A DNA stretch of 64,000 nucleotides from Chiayiivirga flava (GCF_014202825.1 NZ_JACHHP010000002.1:868001-932000), one strand, 5' to 3'; counted from the stretch's first letter, positions 42,888 through 51,958 are shown. Program-made: numbers and translations. Notes: generated from the sequence alone by a model not told the origin.

Positions 42888-43790
42888 ATGCCCAGGATTG
42901 CCGCAGGAGTGGTTGCCGTCGCGCTGGCCATGTCGTCGGCGCCGGCATTCGCCGCGACGACGCTTCGACTGCCTGCCCATGTGTGCACGTCGCCGTTCGC
43001 GCTGTTCGCCGACGGGCTCGAAGGCGACACTGCCATCGTGCGCGACGCGTCGAACGGCAGCGGCGGCGCTGTCGGGGCGACCACGCGTGTCATCGCGGTG
43101 CCGGGCATCGGCAACCGCAGCATCCATCTGCACGTGCCGTCGCAACTCGATCCGGCACGGCCCGCGCCGCTGCTCGTGGTGCTGCATGGTGCGGCCGGCA
43201 GTCCCGCGGCGGCGGACACGGCCGCGCAGCAATTGCGCACGGCGTGGGGCGCGATCGGCGACGACGCGGGGTTCATCACGGTGGCGCCGGTGGCCTCCGG
43301 CGCGTCGGGTGGCTGGATCGCGCCGCCAGGCGTGTCGGACTACGACGTGATCGCCGCGGCGATCGCCGATGTGGAGGCGCGCTACAACGTCGATCGTTCG
43401 CGTCGGCATGCCTGGGGATTTTCCGCAGGCGGACACGTGCTGCACGATCTGATGCTCGGTCCGTATTTCCCTGCGCTGACCGAACAGGACTTCGCCGGCT
43501 ACGCGGTGGCCGCCGGGGCGCTTGATGCGCTTGCCTGCGCCGGTCTCTCGGAGCCGGCCTGCGGCGCGTTGCTGGGCGGCGCGTCGCGTCCGATTCCGCT
43601 GTCGCTGCAGGTCGGCACCGGTGACGGCCTGTTGCCGTACGTGCGCGACGATCGCGTGCGCTTCCTCGCCGCCGGCTGGGACGAGGCGGCGACATTGCGC
43701 TACGTGGAATTTGCCGGCGGTCACACCTACACCGCACAGCAGCTCGCGCAGACCTGGCAGTGGCTCTGCCCATTCCAGCGCTTGCCGTGA
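42888..43790 (+). CDS. Secreted alpha/beta hydrolase, PHB-depolymerase/feruloyl-esterase-like
   Basis: A 300-aa exported protein (signal peptide to about residue 22, APAFA-ATT). The hydrolase core shows the oxyanion region PLLVVLHGAAGSPAAAD, the nucleophile elbow AWGFSAGGHV (G-x-S-x-G) and a C-terminal catalytic-His segment FAGGHTYTAQ. These match the LpqC / poly(3-hydroxybutyrate) depolymerase-like esterases. Between signal peptide and core lies CTSPFALFADGLEGD, an odd internal copy resembling the FADGFE tail found at protein C-termini in related bacteria. AAGGA precedes the ATG. Substrate unknown, probably an ester polymer or phenolic ester. Confidence 0.83.
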   Translation: MPRIAAGVVAVALAMSSAPAFAATTLRLPAHVCTSPFALFADGLEGDTAIVRDASNGSGGAVGATTRVIAVPGIGNRSIHLHVPSQLDPARPAPLLVVLHGAAGSPAAADTAAQQLRTAWGAIGDDAGFITVAPVASGASGGWIAPPGVSDYDVIAAAIADVEARYNVDRSRRHAWGFSAGGHVLHDLMLGPYFPALTEQDFAGYAVAAGALDALACAGLSEPACGALLGGASRPIPLSLQVGTGDGLLPYVRDDRVRFLAAGWDEAATLRYVEFAGGHTYTAQQLAQTWQWLCPFQRLP

Positions 43791-43808
43791 CAGGGTGTGC
43801 GGCGCAGT

Positions 43809-46085
43809 TCAGTCCGGGGCGGGCGTCGCCGACCGCCAGGCCTGCAACGCGTCGCGCACGCGTTCGATGACGGTGTCCCAACCCTTGCCGCGGGCGCGGC
43901 GGAACAGGCGCGCGGTCGGATACCACGGCGTGCGCTCGCCGACGGTGCCGAACATCCAGGCAGGATCCTCGTCGAGCACGATCCACGTCGCGATGCCGAG
44001 CGCACACGCCAGATGCACCGTGGCGGTGTCGGCGCCGATCACGAGGTCGAACCGGTCGAGCATCGCGGCGGTGTGCGCGAGGTCGTGCAACTCGGGCTCC
44101 AGGTTCTCGATGCCGGCCGTGCGCAACACATCGAGCTCCGTAGCGGACGGCGCGGGCTGCACGCTGAAGGCCGTGATGCCGTCGACGGCGAGCGCCGCCG
44201 CCAGTGCTTCGAGCGGCAGCGGGACACCCGCACCGTCGCGCCACGCGATGCCGACGCGGCGTGCGCCGCGCAGCGTGCGCGGCCGGAGATGGGCCGGCGG
44301 CTGCACGTAGCGCGCCTGTGTCGCCACGAGGCCGACATCGCCGTCGGCGAGGCCGAGGCAGCGGGGCAGGTCGAGCAGCGGCGAAAACACGTCGAAGCGG
44401 TCGCGCGGAATCGCGTCCGCGGCGCGGCTCTCGTCGACGCCGGCGACCTGCGCCGCAAGTGCGGCGAGCGGCGGCGCACCGACGTAGATCAGCTCGCGGC
44501 AGCGCGCACGTGCGGCGGCAAGGAAGCGCCAGCCGAAGATCTGTTCGCGCAGGCCCTGTTCACCATGCACCAGCAGGCGCTGCGCCGCGATCGGCTCGCC
44601 CTGCCATTGCGGTTGCGCGCAGCGCAGCGGTGCGAACGACGGCAGTTGCGTGCGCCACGCGTAGTCGCGCCAGCCGTCGGCGTGGCGGCCGGTGGCGAGC
44701 AACAGCAGCGCGCGGTTGACGTGCGCCAGCGCGAATTCGCGATCGATGGCCAGTGCGCGGTCGAGGCAGGCGAGGGCGTGCTCGTGCTCGCCGAGCCGGG
44801 CAAGGCAGAGCCCGAGGCTGTTGTGTGCATCGGCATGGTCGGGATCGCGCGCGACCAGCGCCGCAAGCACTTCGCGCGCGGCGTCCCAGCGCGCGGTGTG
44901 CACCAGCGCGAGGCCGAGCTGCAGGCGCGCCGGAAGGTGGCCGGGTGATTCGTCGACGATGGCGCGGTAGGCGGCAATGGCGTCGTCGTGCCGCCCGGCA
45001 GCGAACAGCCGCGCCGCCGCCGTCATGCGTTCGAGCAGCGGTTCGGTCTGCACCACGCGCGCTACCGCCGCCTGCGGCAGTTCGAACGAGGTCGCGAGCA
45101 GCGCCGCGTCCGCTTCGACCAGGGCCGGATGGCGGTGCGGCAGCAGTTTCACGTCGAAGATTTCCTGCACGTCGCCGGTGAAGTGCAGGAAGCCGGCGAT
45201 GCTGCCGGCGTCGATGTCGACGAGGTAGACGCCGCAGCGCCGCTCGCCGACGCGGCGCGTCAGCGGCAGGCCGGCGAACGAGGCGGTCTCGCGCACCTTC
45301 GACAGGCCCACCAGCGCGTAGCGTCCGACGAAGTCGAGTCCGCGCGTGAACCCCGGCAGTTCGCACACCGTGGCGATGCTGCCGTCGGCCTCGATGCGCT
45401 TGAGCGCGCCTTCGCCCGAATCGAGGAACCACACCTGGCCGCGGTGCCAGCGCGGCGAGTGCGGCATGCACAGGCCGCGCGCGAGCACGCTGTCGTCGGT
45501 GATGTCGAGGAGCTGGCCGCCATCGGCCTTGTGCGCGCGCCAGCCGCCGGGGCTGTCGCTCGCGCCGAGCAGCGTGACATAGCGCGGTGCGCCGTCGCGC
45601 AGGCCCAGGCCGTTGAGGTGGCAACGGTCGAGCAGGTCGTAGCCGGTGATGAAGGGCGGCGTCCAGCGCGGCACCACGCTGAATTCCGGCGACAGCGTGC
45701 ACAGGCACGACATGCGCGTGTTGACCAGCCACAGCGTACCGGCGTCGTCGAACACCATCTCGTGGCCGTCGATGTCGCCGGTGACGTGGGTGGCGCGATG
45801 CAGGTAGGCGGCGTCGCAGCGCCCGTCGTCGATGTTGCGGCCCACGGCCGGCACGTTGCGGAAGAACTGCACGCGGGTCGCGTCGCCGATCGCGAGGCGA
45901 TCGTTGCCGCCGACCGCGATGCCCATCGGCCGCCGCATGCCGATGAAGTGCGTATTGAGGCCGTCGTCGTGCGCGCGCAGCAGCACGAGTTTGCCGGCCT
46001 GGTAGGTGGACACGGCCAGCGCCATGCCGGCCTGCCGCAGCAGGGCCGGGAATGTGGGCGTGAACTGGCTCGACAGTGCGTCCAT
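43809..46085 (-). CDS. TIGR03032-type protein fused to TPR repeats and a GT9-like glycosyltransferase domain
   Basis: A 758-aa cytoplasmic protein with three parts. Residues ~1-345 match TIGR03032/DUF4915, a beta-propeller-like domain of unknown role (LLRQAGMALAVSTYQAGKLVLLR, WLVNTRMSCLCTLS, CHLNGLGLRDGAPRYVT). Residues ~360-495 are TPR repeats (HADAHNSLGLCLARLGEHEHAL). The C-terminal ~220 residues resemble glycosyltransferase family 9 / heptosyltransferase-like domains, with FDLVIGADTATVHLACALGIATWIVLDEDPAW corresponding to the family's nucleotide-sugar-binding loop. It may glycosylate a protein or surface polymer; TIGR03032 proteins are often linked to glycan genes. It lies 49 bases downstream of the IPTL-CTERM gene on the same strand. 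Confidence 0.82.
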   Translation of the reverse strand: MDALSSQFTPTFPALLRQAGMALAVSTYQAGKLVLLRAHDDGLNTHFIGMRRPMGIAVGGNDRLAIGDATRVQFFRNVPAVGRNIDDGRCDAAYLHRATHVTGDIDGHEMVFDDAGTLWLVNTRMSCLCTLSPEFSVVPRWTPPFITGYDLLDRCHLNGLGLRDGAPRYVTLLGASDSPGGWRAHKADGGQLLDITDDSVLARGLCMPHSPRWHRGQVWFLDSGEGALKRIEADGSIATVCELPGFTRGLDFVGRYALVGLSKVRETASFAGLPLTRRVGERRCGVYLVDIDAGSIAGFLHFTGDVQEIFDVKLLPHRHPALVEADAALLATSFELPQAAVARVVQTEPLLERMTAAARLFAAGRHDDAIAAYRAIVDESPGHLPARLQLGLALVHTARWDAAREVLAALVARDPDHADAHNSLGLCLARLGEHEHALACLDRALAIDREFALAHVNRALLLLATGRHADGWRDYAWRTQLPSFAPLRCAQPQWQGEPIAAQRLLVHGEQGLREQIFGWRFLAAARARCRELIYVGAPPLAALAAQVAGVDESRAADAIPRDRFDVFSPLLDLPRCLGLADGDVGLVATQARYVQPPAHLRPRTLRGARRVGIAWRDGAGVPLPLEALAAALAVDGITAFSVQPAPSATELDVLRTAGIENLEPELHDLAHTAAMLDRFDLVIGADTATVHLACALGIATWIVLDEDPAWMFGTVGERTPWYPTARLFRRARGKGWDTVIERVRDALQAWRSATPAPD

Positions 46086-46134
46086 GCGCGTCGTGCGGCG
46101 CGGGCGGCCCCGCGCCGCGGGTGCGACGGCGCCG

Positions 46135-48951
46135 TCAGCGACGGCGCAGCGCGACCTTCGAGACCGCCACCAGCAGCAGCACCAGCGTCACGAGCCCGCC
46201 GGCGCCGAGTGTCGGGATCACGTTGGGGACCGCCGGCGGCGGCGTCGTTGCGCCACCGGCCACGATGAAGGTCAGGCTGTCGCTGGCCGTGCCGGTGTCG
46301 TCGTCTTCCAGCGTGAGCGCGACCAGCACGTCGCCGGCGTCGGCGTAGGTGTGCGCGGTCGAGAATTCCGTGGCGCCGGCGGCGAGCGGCAGGGTCGAGG
46401 TCTGGCCGTCGCCCCAGTCGATCACCAGCTCGAAGCTATCCTGCGCGCCGACGTCCGCGATCGTGCCCGACAGCGTCGCCGGCACGCCGGCATCGGGCTG
46501 CGCGGGCGAGATCGCCACGTCGGACAGCGTCGGCGCCACGTTGTCAACAGTGACCGCGGTCGTTCCGCTGGCCGAACCGCCACCGTCGTCCTCGAGCGTG
46601 ACCTCGATTGCGTAGACGTCCGACGGCGTGCCGCTTGGATTGTCGTCGGCATAGGCGTGGGTTTCGCTGAAGGACGTGGTGCCGGCCGGGTAGTCGTAGG
46701 TGTCGCTGCTGCCGTCGCCCCAGTCGACGGTCAACGTCAGCGCCTCGCCGCCGGTGTCGGCGATCTCGCCGGTGAGCGTCGCGACGCCGCCTTCGTCGAT
46801 GGTGCCGCTCGTCGCGAGCGAGGACAGCAGAGGCGGTGCGTTGCTCACGGCCACCGACGCGGCGCCGGGGACGCTGCCGCCGTCGTCGTCCTGCAGCGTC
46901 AGCGCGATGTCGTAGCTGCCGCCCGGCGCTTCGGTGGCGTAGGTGTGGGTTTCGGAAAACGCCGTGGTGCCGGCGGGATAGTTGAAGACGCTGTTGTTGC
47001 CGTCGCCCCAGTCCACCGACAGCGTGAAGCTGTCCTCGATGCCGACGTCGCCGATGTTGCCCGCCAGCGTGGTGGTGTCGCCGGCCTGCAGCGGCCCGGA
47101 CGCGGTGACCGCGGTCAGCGTCGGCGCGACGTTCTGCACCGTGGTGCTGGTGTCGGCGGTGTCCGTGCCGCCGGCGCCGTCGTCGATCGACAGCGCGATG
47201 GCATAGACATCGCTCGGCGTGCCGGTCGGGTTGTCGTCCGGATAGGCGTGGGTTTCGCTGAACGCCGTGGTGCCGGCGGGGTAGGTGAAGTCCTCGCTCG
47301 TGCCGTCGCCCCAGTCGACCGTCAGCGTGAAGCCGTCGCCGCTGTCGGCATCGGTGATGGTGCCGGTCAGCGTGGTGCTGCCGCCTTCGTCGATCGGGCT
47401 GCTCGCGGCCACGTCCGACAGCACGGGCGCGCTGTTGACGAAGGCTTCGACCGCGCCGATGTCGGTGCCGTCGGAGCCGGCGGCGTTGTCGATGCCGGCG
47501 ACGTCGATGGTGCGGGTCTCGCCGCGCTGGTCGGTGACGAGGTCGCCGGCGAGGCCGGCATCGAGCAGCGGGCTTCCCGGCTGCGGCAGGCGCGTGAGCG
47601 TCGGCCCGCCGTTGTCTGCCAGCGGTCCGAGCAGCGGATCGACGCCGGTCAGCACGCTGCCGGCCGGCGCTTCGGTATAGACCACGTCGACGAGGTCGCG
47701 CACCAGGCTGTGGCCGATGGTGAGCTCGCCCGTCACCTCGCCGCTGGTACCGATGTCCGGCGCCGTCGGCGCGGTGTTGTCGGCGATCACCGAACTGACG
47801 ATCGCAAGCTCCGTGTTCGTGTTGCTGTAGGGATTGCTGTAGCCACGCAGCACGCCGCCGGCGGTCGCCGTTGCGGTGTTGCCGGTCACGGTGGAGTTGC
47901 GCAGCACGAAGGTGTCGCCGGTCTTGCTGTCGATGTCGGCAAAATTGATGCCGCCGCCGGCCTCCGCGGTATTGCCGACGATGGTGCTGTTGACCACCTC
48001 GTTCAGCGCATAGAAGTTTTCGCCGAACGAGATGCCGCCACCGGCACCGGCCGCCGTGTTGCCGCTGAATGTGGAATCAACGAGATGCACGGTGGTGGCG
48101 TCGTAGGCGTCCTCGATCCAGAGGCCGCCGCCGTCGGCAACGCCGCCGCCCTTGCCGCCGCCACCGCCGGTGGTGGTGTTGCCGCTGATGGTGCTGCGTT
48201 CCACGCGCACCGGCCCGGTGTAGACGTCGTAGAGCGCGATGCCGCCGCCGGACGCGACCGATGTGTTGCCGCTGATGATCGAGTCGCTGATCGTGATGCC
48301 GGTGCTGCTGCCGCCGGAGAAGCCGTCGAAGCCGATGCCGCCGCCGATGTAGCCGGCCGAATTGTTCTCGATCCGGCAGCGCGACATCACGAGGGTGCCG
48401 TCGTTCATCGCCAGCGCGCCGCCGGCACCATCGGCGTGGCTGCCGGACAAGACGAGATCGGTCAGGGTCAGGCTTACGTCGGACGACAGGATAGCGCCGC
48501 CGTTGTCGCCGGTGGCAAGGCCGTCCTGCAGCGTCAGGCCCGAGATGCCGATGGCATCGCCGGGGGTGTCGGTGTCGATGTTGAGGATGCGGTTGGCATC
48601 GCCACCGCTGAGCGCGAGTTGTGCGGCGCCGGGACCGGCAATGGTCAGCGGCTGCTGCACCGGGATCTCGGAGGCCAGCACGATGGTGCCGGTGAGCCCG
48701 GCGCTGAACTCGATCGTGTCGGCCGCCGCATCGGCATTGGCGAGCGTGATCGCGTCGCGCAGCGTGCAGGTGGCGTCGCAGGCATCGGCCGGGCCGTCGG
48801 CGAGCGAATTGACCTCGAAGGTGGCCGCGGACGCATGCTGGGCCAGCAGCGCGTCGGCGGCGGTCAGCGCCGCGGCGGCGGCCAGCGTGGCGCGCCCGCG
48901 CGCGCGCGGATTCGACGCACTGGCGTCGCGCCCGGAGTCGGTCTTCGACAT
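46135..48951 (-). CDS. IPTL-CTERM surface protein with beta-helix region and four PKD-like repeats
   Basis: A 938-aa exported protein. The signal region ends near residue 42 (HASA-ATFEVNS). Residues ~44-470 form a right-handed beta-helix-like domain typical of choice-of-anchor Q proteins (repeated SGNTSVASGGGIALYD, SGNTAAGAGGGISFG, DNGGPTLTRLPQPGSPLLDAG). Residues ~480-890 contain four tandem PKD-like repeats, each with a VDWGDG or IDWGDG core and SETHAY-type strand. The C-terminus NVIPTLGAGGLVTLVLLLVAVSKVALRRR-like tail (motif IPTL, hydrophobic helix, RRR) is the IPTL-CTERM sorting signal (TIGR04174 type). Probably anchored in the outer envelope. The ATG at 48951 has GGGGA upstream and follows 186 bases of non-coding frame. 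Confidence 0.88.
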   Translation of the reverse strand: MSKTDSGRDASASNPRARGRATLAAAAALTAADALLAQHASAATFEVNSLADGPADACDATCTLRDAITLANADAAADTIEFSAGLTGTIVLASEIPVQQPLTIAGPGAAQLALSGGDANRILNIDTDTPGDAIGISGLTLQDGLATGDNGGAILSSDVSLTLTDLVLSGSHADGAGGALAMNDGTLVMSRCRIENNSAGYIGGGIGFDGFSGGSSTGITISDSIISGNTSVASGGGIALYDVYTGPVRVERSTISGNTTTGGGGGKGGGVADGGGLWIEDAYDATTVHLVDSTFSGNTAAGAGGGISFGENFYALNEVVNSTIVGNTAEAGGGINFADIDSKTGDTFVLRNSTVTGNTATATAGGVLRGYSNPYSNTNTELAIVSSVIADNTAPTAPDIGTSGEVTGELTIGHSLVRDLVDVVYTEAPAGSVLTGVDPLLGPLADNGGPTLTRLPQPGSPLLDAGLAGDLVTDQRGETRTIDVAGIDNAAGSDGTDIGAVEAFVNSAPVLSDVAASSPIDEGGSTTLTGTITDADSGDGFTLTVDWGDGTSEDFTYPAGTTAFSETHAYPDDNPTGTPSDVYAIALSIDDGAGGTDTADTSTTVQNVAPTLTAVTASGPLQAGDTTTLAGNIGDVGIEDSFTLSVDWGDGNNSVFNYPAGTTAFSETHTYATEAPGGSYDIALTLQDDDGGSVPGAASVAVSNAPPLLSSLATSGTIDEGGVATLTGEIADTGGEALTLTVDWGDGSSDTYDYPAGTTSFSETHAYADDNPSGTPSDVYAIEVTLEDDGGGSASGTTAVTVDNVAPTLSDVAISPAQPDAGVPATLSGTIADVGAQDSFELVIDWGDGQTSTLPLAAGATEFSTAHTYADAGDVLVALTLEDDDTGTASDSLTFIVAGGATTPPPAVPNVIPTLGAGGLVTLVLLLVAVSKVALRRR

Positions 48952-49088
48952 CGTGATCCCCTGGTGACGAGGCAGTCTGAACCGTGCGCGGCGCCCCATG
49001 GCCGGCACGGACCTCGCCGAGGATCGTAGCAAGAGCGCATCGCGCGGCGCCACCCTCCGTGCGGGGGGCGGCGCCCCGGCGGTGCGCG

Positions 49089-50585
49089 TCAGGCGGCGTC
49101 CCGCAACAGCGCCAGGTCCCGCACGAAGGCGGCGTAGCCCGCGTCCTGCTCGTGCGCCGGCAACCGCAGCAGATACGACGGGTGCACCGTCGCGAACGCA
49201 CGCGTGTGCGCGTCCAGCTCGATCCACCGGCCGCGCTCGCGCAGCAGGGCGAAGTCGCGTCCGAACACGGCCTGCGCCGCCGTCGCACCGAGGCAGACGA
49301 TGCGCCTGGGCTTCACGCGCCGGATCTCGGCGTCGAGCCAGTGCCGGCACGCGTTCTGCTCCGCCACCGACGCGCGCTTGTGCAACCGCATCCTGCCGCG
49401 CGGTTCGAACTTGAAATGCTTCACCGCGTTGGTGAGGTACATCGCTTCGCGCGGCAGGCCGAGTTCGCCGAGCGCGCGGTCGAGCACCTGTCCGGCAGGG
49501 CCGACGAACGGGCGGCCGGCCAGGTCTTCCTGGTCGCCGGGTTGCTCGCCGATCAGCACCGTTTCCGCATCCTCCGGACCTTCACCGAACACGGTCTGCG
49601 TCGCGGGTTCCCAGAGCGGGCACGCGCGGCAGGCGCGCGCGGCGATGCGCAGCGCGTCGAGGTCGTCGGCGGCGATCGGTTGCGGCAGCGGCGCCGGTGC
49701 GGGAAAACGTTTGCGCGGTTGTGTCGGAGCGGCGTCGACCATCGCGTCCATGCGGCGCGAGGCGTCGCGGACCAGCGGGGCGATCAGCTGTGCTTCGGGC
49801 AGGTTCTTCCAGTACTTCACCGGCATCTCGCGCTGCATAGCATCGGTCTTGAGGCGCGCGGGGTTGAAGATGTTGACGTAGTAGGTGCGCCACAGGGCTT
49901 CGAGGCGGTCGTCGTCGGGGGCGTCGGATTTCGAGGCGCCGGGGGTGAAGTTCAGGGCGTCGCCGTCCCAGTGCACGCTGCGGTAGGGCGTGAGGATGGA
50001 CCAGCGCATCGAGGTGAAGCGTTTGGCGAAGAAGGTCGACGCGAGGTCGACGATGTAGTGCGTCGGTTCGAACCAGGCGATGAAGGCGGGGGCGCCGTCG
50101 CCGGCGTCGATTTCGCGGAAGCGGACGAAGGCTTTCATCTTGTGGTGGTCACGGCGCACGGCGGAGTGCATGTCGCGCAGGCGGAAGACGTCGGGGTCGG
50201 TGATGCGTTCGAGCAGGCGGGGTTCGCCGTGCACGATGCGCCACAGCATGCGGTAGGCGAGGGCGAAACGCTGCGGGTCGCTGTGGGAGAGGAACCACGG
50301 GAGGGCGTCGACGAAGTCGCGTGGGACGCGCGGGGTGGTGCGGGATGCACGAGCAACGTCGCTGGGCCCCGGCGTTCGCCGGGGCGACGGGGACGGGGAA
50401 TGCGCGGTCGAGGTGTGTGTCGGAACGTCGGCGGGCGCGGTGTCGAACAGGCCGCGGTCGTCCGGGCCGACCCAGTCGATGTTTTCGGGCGGCACGTCGT
50501 CGGCGAGCAGCGCGCGCGCATGCTCCCGCCATTCGTTCGCGCTGGCGTGGAACTGCAGCGCGACGACGCGGCGCTGCTCAGGCAT
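49089..50585 (-). CDS. UdgX-type uracil-DNA-binding protein fused to a TIGR03915/DUF4130 domain
   Basis: A 498-aa protein. The N-terminal half (to ~290) is the TIGR03915/DUF4130 repair-associated domain (FVDALPWFLSHSDPQRFALAYRMLWRI, MHSAVRRDHHKMKAFVRFR, YVNIFNPARLKTDAMQREMPVKYW). The C-terminal ~190 residues are a family-4-like uracil-DNA glycosylase of the UdgX branch: Cys-rich RACRACPLW, LIGEQPGDQEDLAGRPFVGPAG, KFEPRGRMRLHKRA carrying the His in the loop that covalently traps uracil-DNA in UdgX, and TVHPSYLLR. The ATG at 50585 overlaps the stop of the radical SAM gene. Residues ~66-83 (SPSPRRTPGPSDVARASR) are encoded by a palindromic repeat. Likely role: binding uracil or modified bases in DNA. 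Confidence 0.88.
   Translation of the reverse strand: MPEQRRVVALQFHASANEWREHARALLADDVPPENIDWVGPDDRGLFDTAPADVPTHTSTAHSPSPSPRRTPGPSDVARASRTTPRVPRDFVDALPWFLSHSDPQRFALAYRMLWRIVHGEPRLLERITDPDVFRLRDMHSAVRRDHHKMKAFVRFREIDAGDGAPAFIAWFEPTHYIVDLASTFFAKRFTSMRWSILTPYRSVHWDGDALNFTPGASKSDAPDDDRLEALWRTYYVNIFNPARLKTDAMQREMPVKYWKNLPEAQLIAPLVRDASRRMDAMVDAAPTQPRKRFPAPAPLPQPIAADDLDALRIAARACRACPLWEPATQTVFGEGPEDAETVLIGEQPGDQEDLAGRPFVGPAGQVLDRALGELGLPREAMYLTNAVKHFKFEPRGRMRLHKRASVAEQNACRHWLDAEIRRVKPRRIVCLGATAAQAVFGRDFALLRERGRWIELDAHTRAFATVHPSYLLRLPAHEQDAGYAAFVRDLALLRDAA
50358..50388. repeat. Family A palindromic repeat, single arm inside a coding sequence
   Basis: GTCGCTGGGCCCCGGCG...GCCGGGGCGAC, the right-arm orientation of the repeat, lies in frame in the UdgX-type gene and encodes a Pro/Arg/Ser-rich linker between its N-terminus and the DUF4130 domain. 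Confidence 0.8.
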
Positions 50586-51798
50586 CGAACAGGCCGCCCT
50601 GCTTCGGCGGCGGTGCGAGGCGGGCGCGCAGCGTGGAGGTGTCTTCGTCGCGCAGGCCGGGCGTGTGGTCGGCGGTGATGATGAAGGGCAGCATCTTGCG
50701 CAGCGGTGCGCGCAGGCGCGCGAGGTCGTCGAGGCGCAGTTGCTGCAGCTTGCGCAGTTGCACGATGCGCTTGACGTTGCGCACGCCCAGGCCCGGGATG
50801 CGCAGCAGCGATTCCTTCGCGGCGCGGTTGATGTCGACAGGGAACAGGTCGCGGTGGCGCAGCGCCCACGCGAGTTTCGGATCGATGTCGAGCGAGAGCA
50901 TCGGCGATTCGCCGCTCGGTGCGATCTCCTCGACATCGAAGCCGTAGAAACGCAGCAGCCAGTCGGCCTGGTAGAGGCGATGCTCGCGCATCAGCGGCGG
51001 CGGCTTCAGCGGCAGCGACAAGGCCGAATCCGGGATCGGGCTGAAGGCCGAGTAATAGACGCGCTTGAGCTGGTAGTTGGCGTAGAGGTTGGTGCTGCTG
51101 GCGAGCACGTCGCGGTCGGTGGCGGCGTCGGCGCCGACGATCATCTGCGTGCTCTGGCCGGCGGGGGCGAATCGCGGTGCCTTTTTTTCCTCCTTGGCCT
51201 CGTCGATCTTCAGGCGCATGCGGCCCATCGCGCCGCGGATGTCGCGCAGGTTTTTCTCCGGTGCGAGGGCGGCGAGGCCGTGTTCGGTCGGGAGTTCGAC
51301 GTTGATGCTGAGGCGGTCGGCGTATTTGCCGGCGGCGGCGAGCAATTCGGGCGACGCGTCCGGGATCGTCTTGAGGTGGATATAGCCGCGGAAGCGGTGC
51401 TCGACGCGCAGCTTGCGAGCGACCTCGACCACCTGTTCCATCGTGTAGTCCGGGTTGCGGATGATGCCCGACGACAGGAACAGGCCTTCGATGTAGTTGC
51501 GGCGGTAGAACGAGAGCGTGAGTTCGACGACTTCTTCGGGCGTGAAACGCGCGCGCTGCACGTTGCTGCTGCGGCGGTTGATGCAGTAGGTGCAGTCGTA
51601 GAGGCAGAAGTTCGTCAGCAGGATCTTCAACAGCGAGATGCAGCGGCCGTCGGGTGCGTAGGAATGGCAGATGCCGGCGCCGCCGGTGGAGCCGAGGCCG
51701 CCCTTGCCGGCATCGCGCTTCGGCCCGCCGCTCGAGGAGCAGGAGGCATCGTATTTTGCGGCGTCGGCGAGGATGGCGAGTTTGGTGGGGATGTCCAT
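50578..51798 (-). CDS. Putative DNA modification/repair radical SAM protein (TIGR03916 type)
   Basis: A 406-aa radical SAM enzyme. The 4Fe-4S site is FCLYDCTYC (Cys65, Cys69, Cys72; CxxxCxxC). N-terminal Cys20 and GGLGSTGGAGICHSYAPDGRC are conserved in this family. The barrel continues with GLFLSSGIIRNPDYTMEQ, GYIHLKTIPDAS and RLSINVELPTEHGLAALAP. The C-terminus has a helix-hairpin-helix segment (LLRIPGLGVRNVKRIVQLRKL) for DNA contact and ends in PKQGGLFDA. It is the first gene of a two-gene operon with the UdgX-type gene; these families occur together in many bacteria and are predicted to act in an unknown DNA repair or modification reaction. ATG 51798 chosen from family N-terminus MDIPTKLAILADAAKYD. 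Confidence 0.9.
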   Translation of the reverse strand: MDIPTKLAILADAAKYDASCSSSGGPKRDAGKGGLGSTGGAGICHSYAPDGRCISLLKILLTNFCLYDCTYCINRRSSNVQRARFTPEEVVELTLSFYRRNYIEGLFLSSGIIRNPDYTMEQVVEVARKLRVEHRFRGYIHLKTIPDASPELLAAAGKYADRLSINVELPTEHGLAALAPEKNLRDIRGAMGRMRLKIDEAKEEKKAPRFAPAGQSTQMIVGADAATDRDVLASSTNLYANYQLKRVYYSAFSPIPDSALSLPLKPPPLMREHRLYQADWLLRFYGFDVEEIAPSGESPMLSLDIDPKLAWALRHRDLFPVDINRAAKESLLRIPGLGVRNVKRIVQLRKLQQLRLDDLARLRAPLRKMLPFIITADHTPGLRDEDTSTLRARLAPPPKQGGLFDA

Positions 51799-51958
51799 GG
51801 ATTCGCGCGGCTGGTCGTGATCCGCGGGAGCGGATCGACGAGGAAAGCGTGGGGGTGTCTCAGATGTGGCGACGCGGTGCGGGATGGCAAGCGTCGGTAG
51901 TTCTACGTGCGGAAGACGCGCTTCGGATGTTGCAGGTTGCAACGATGTGAAAGCGTTT

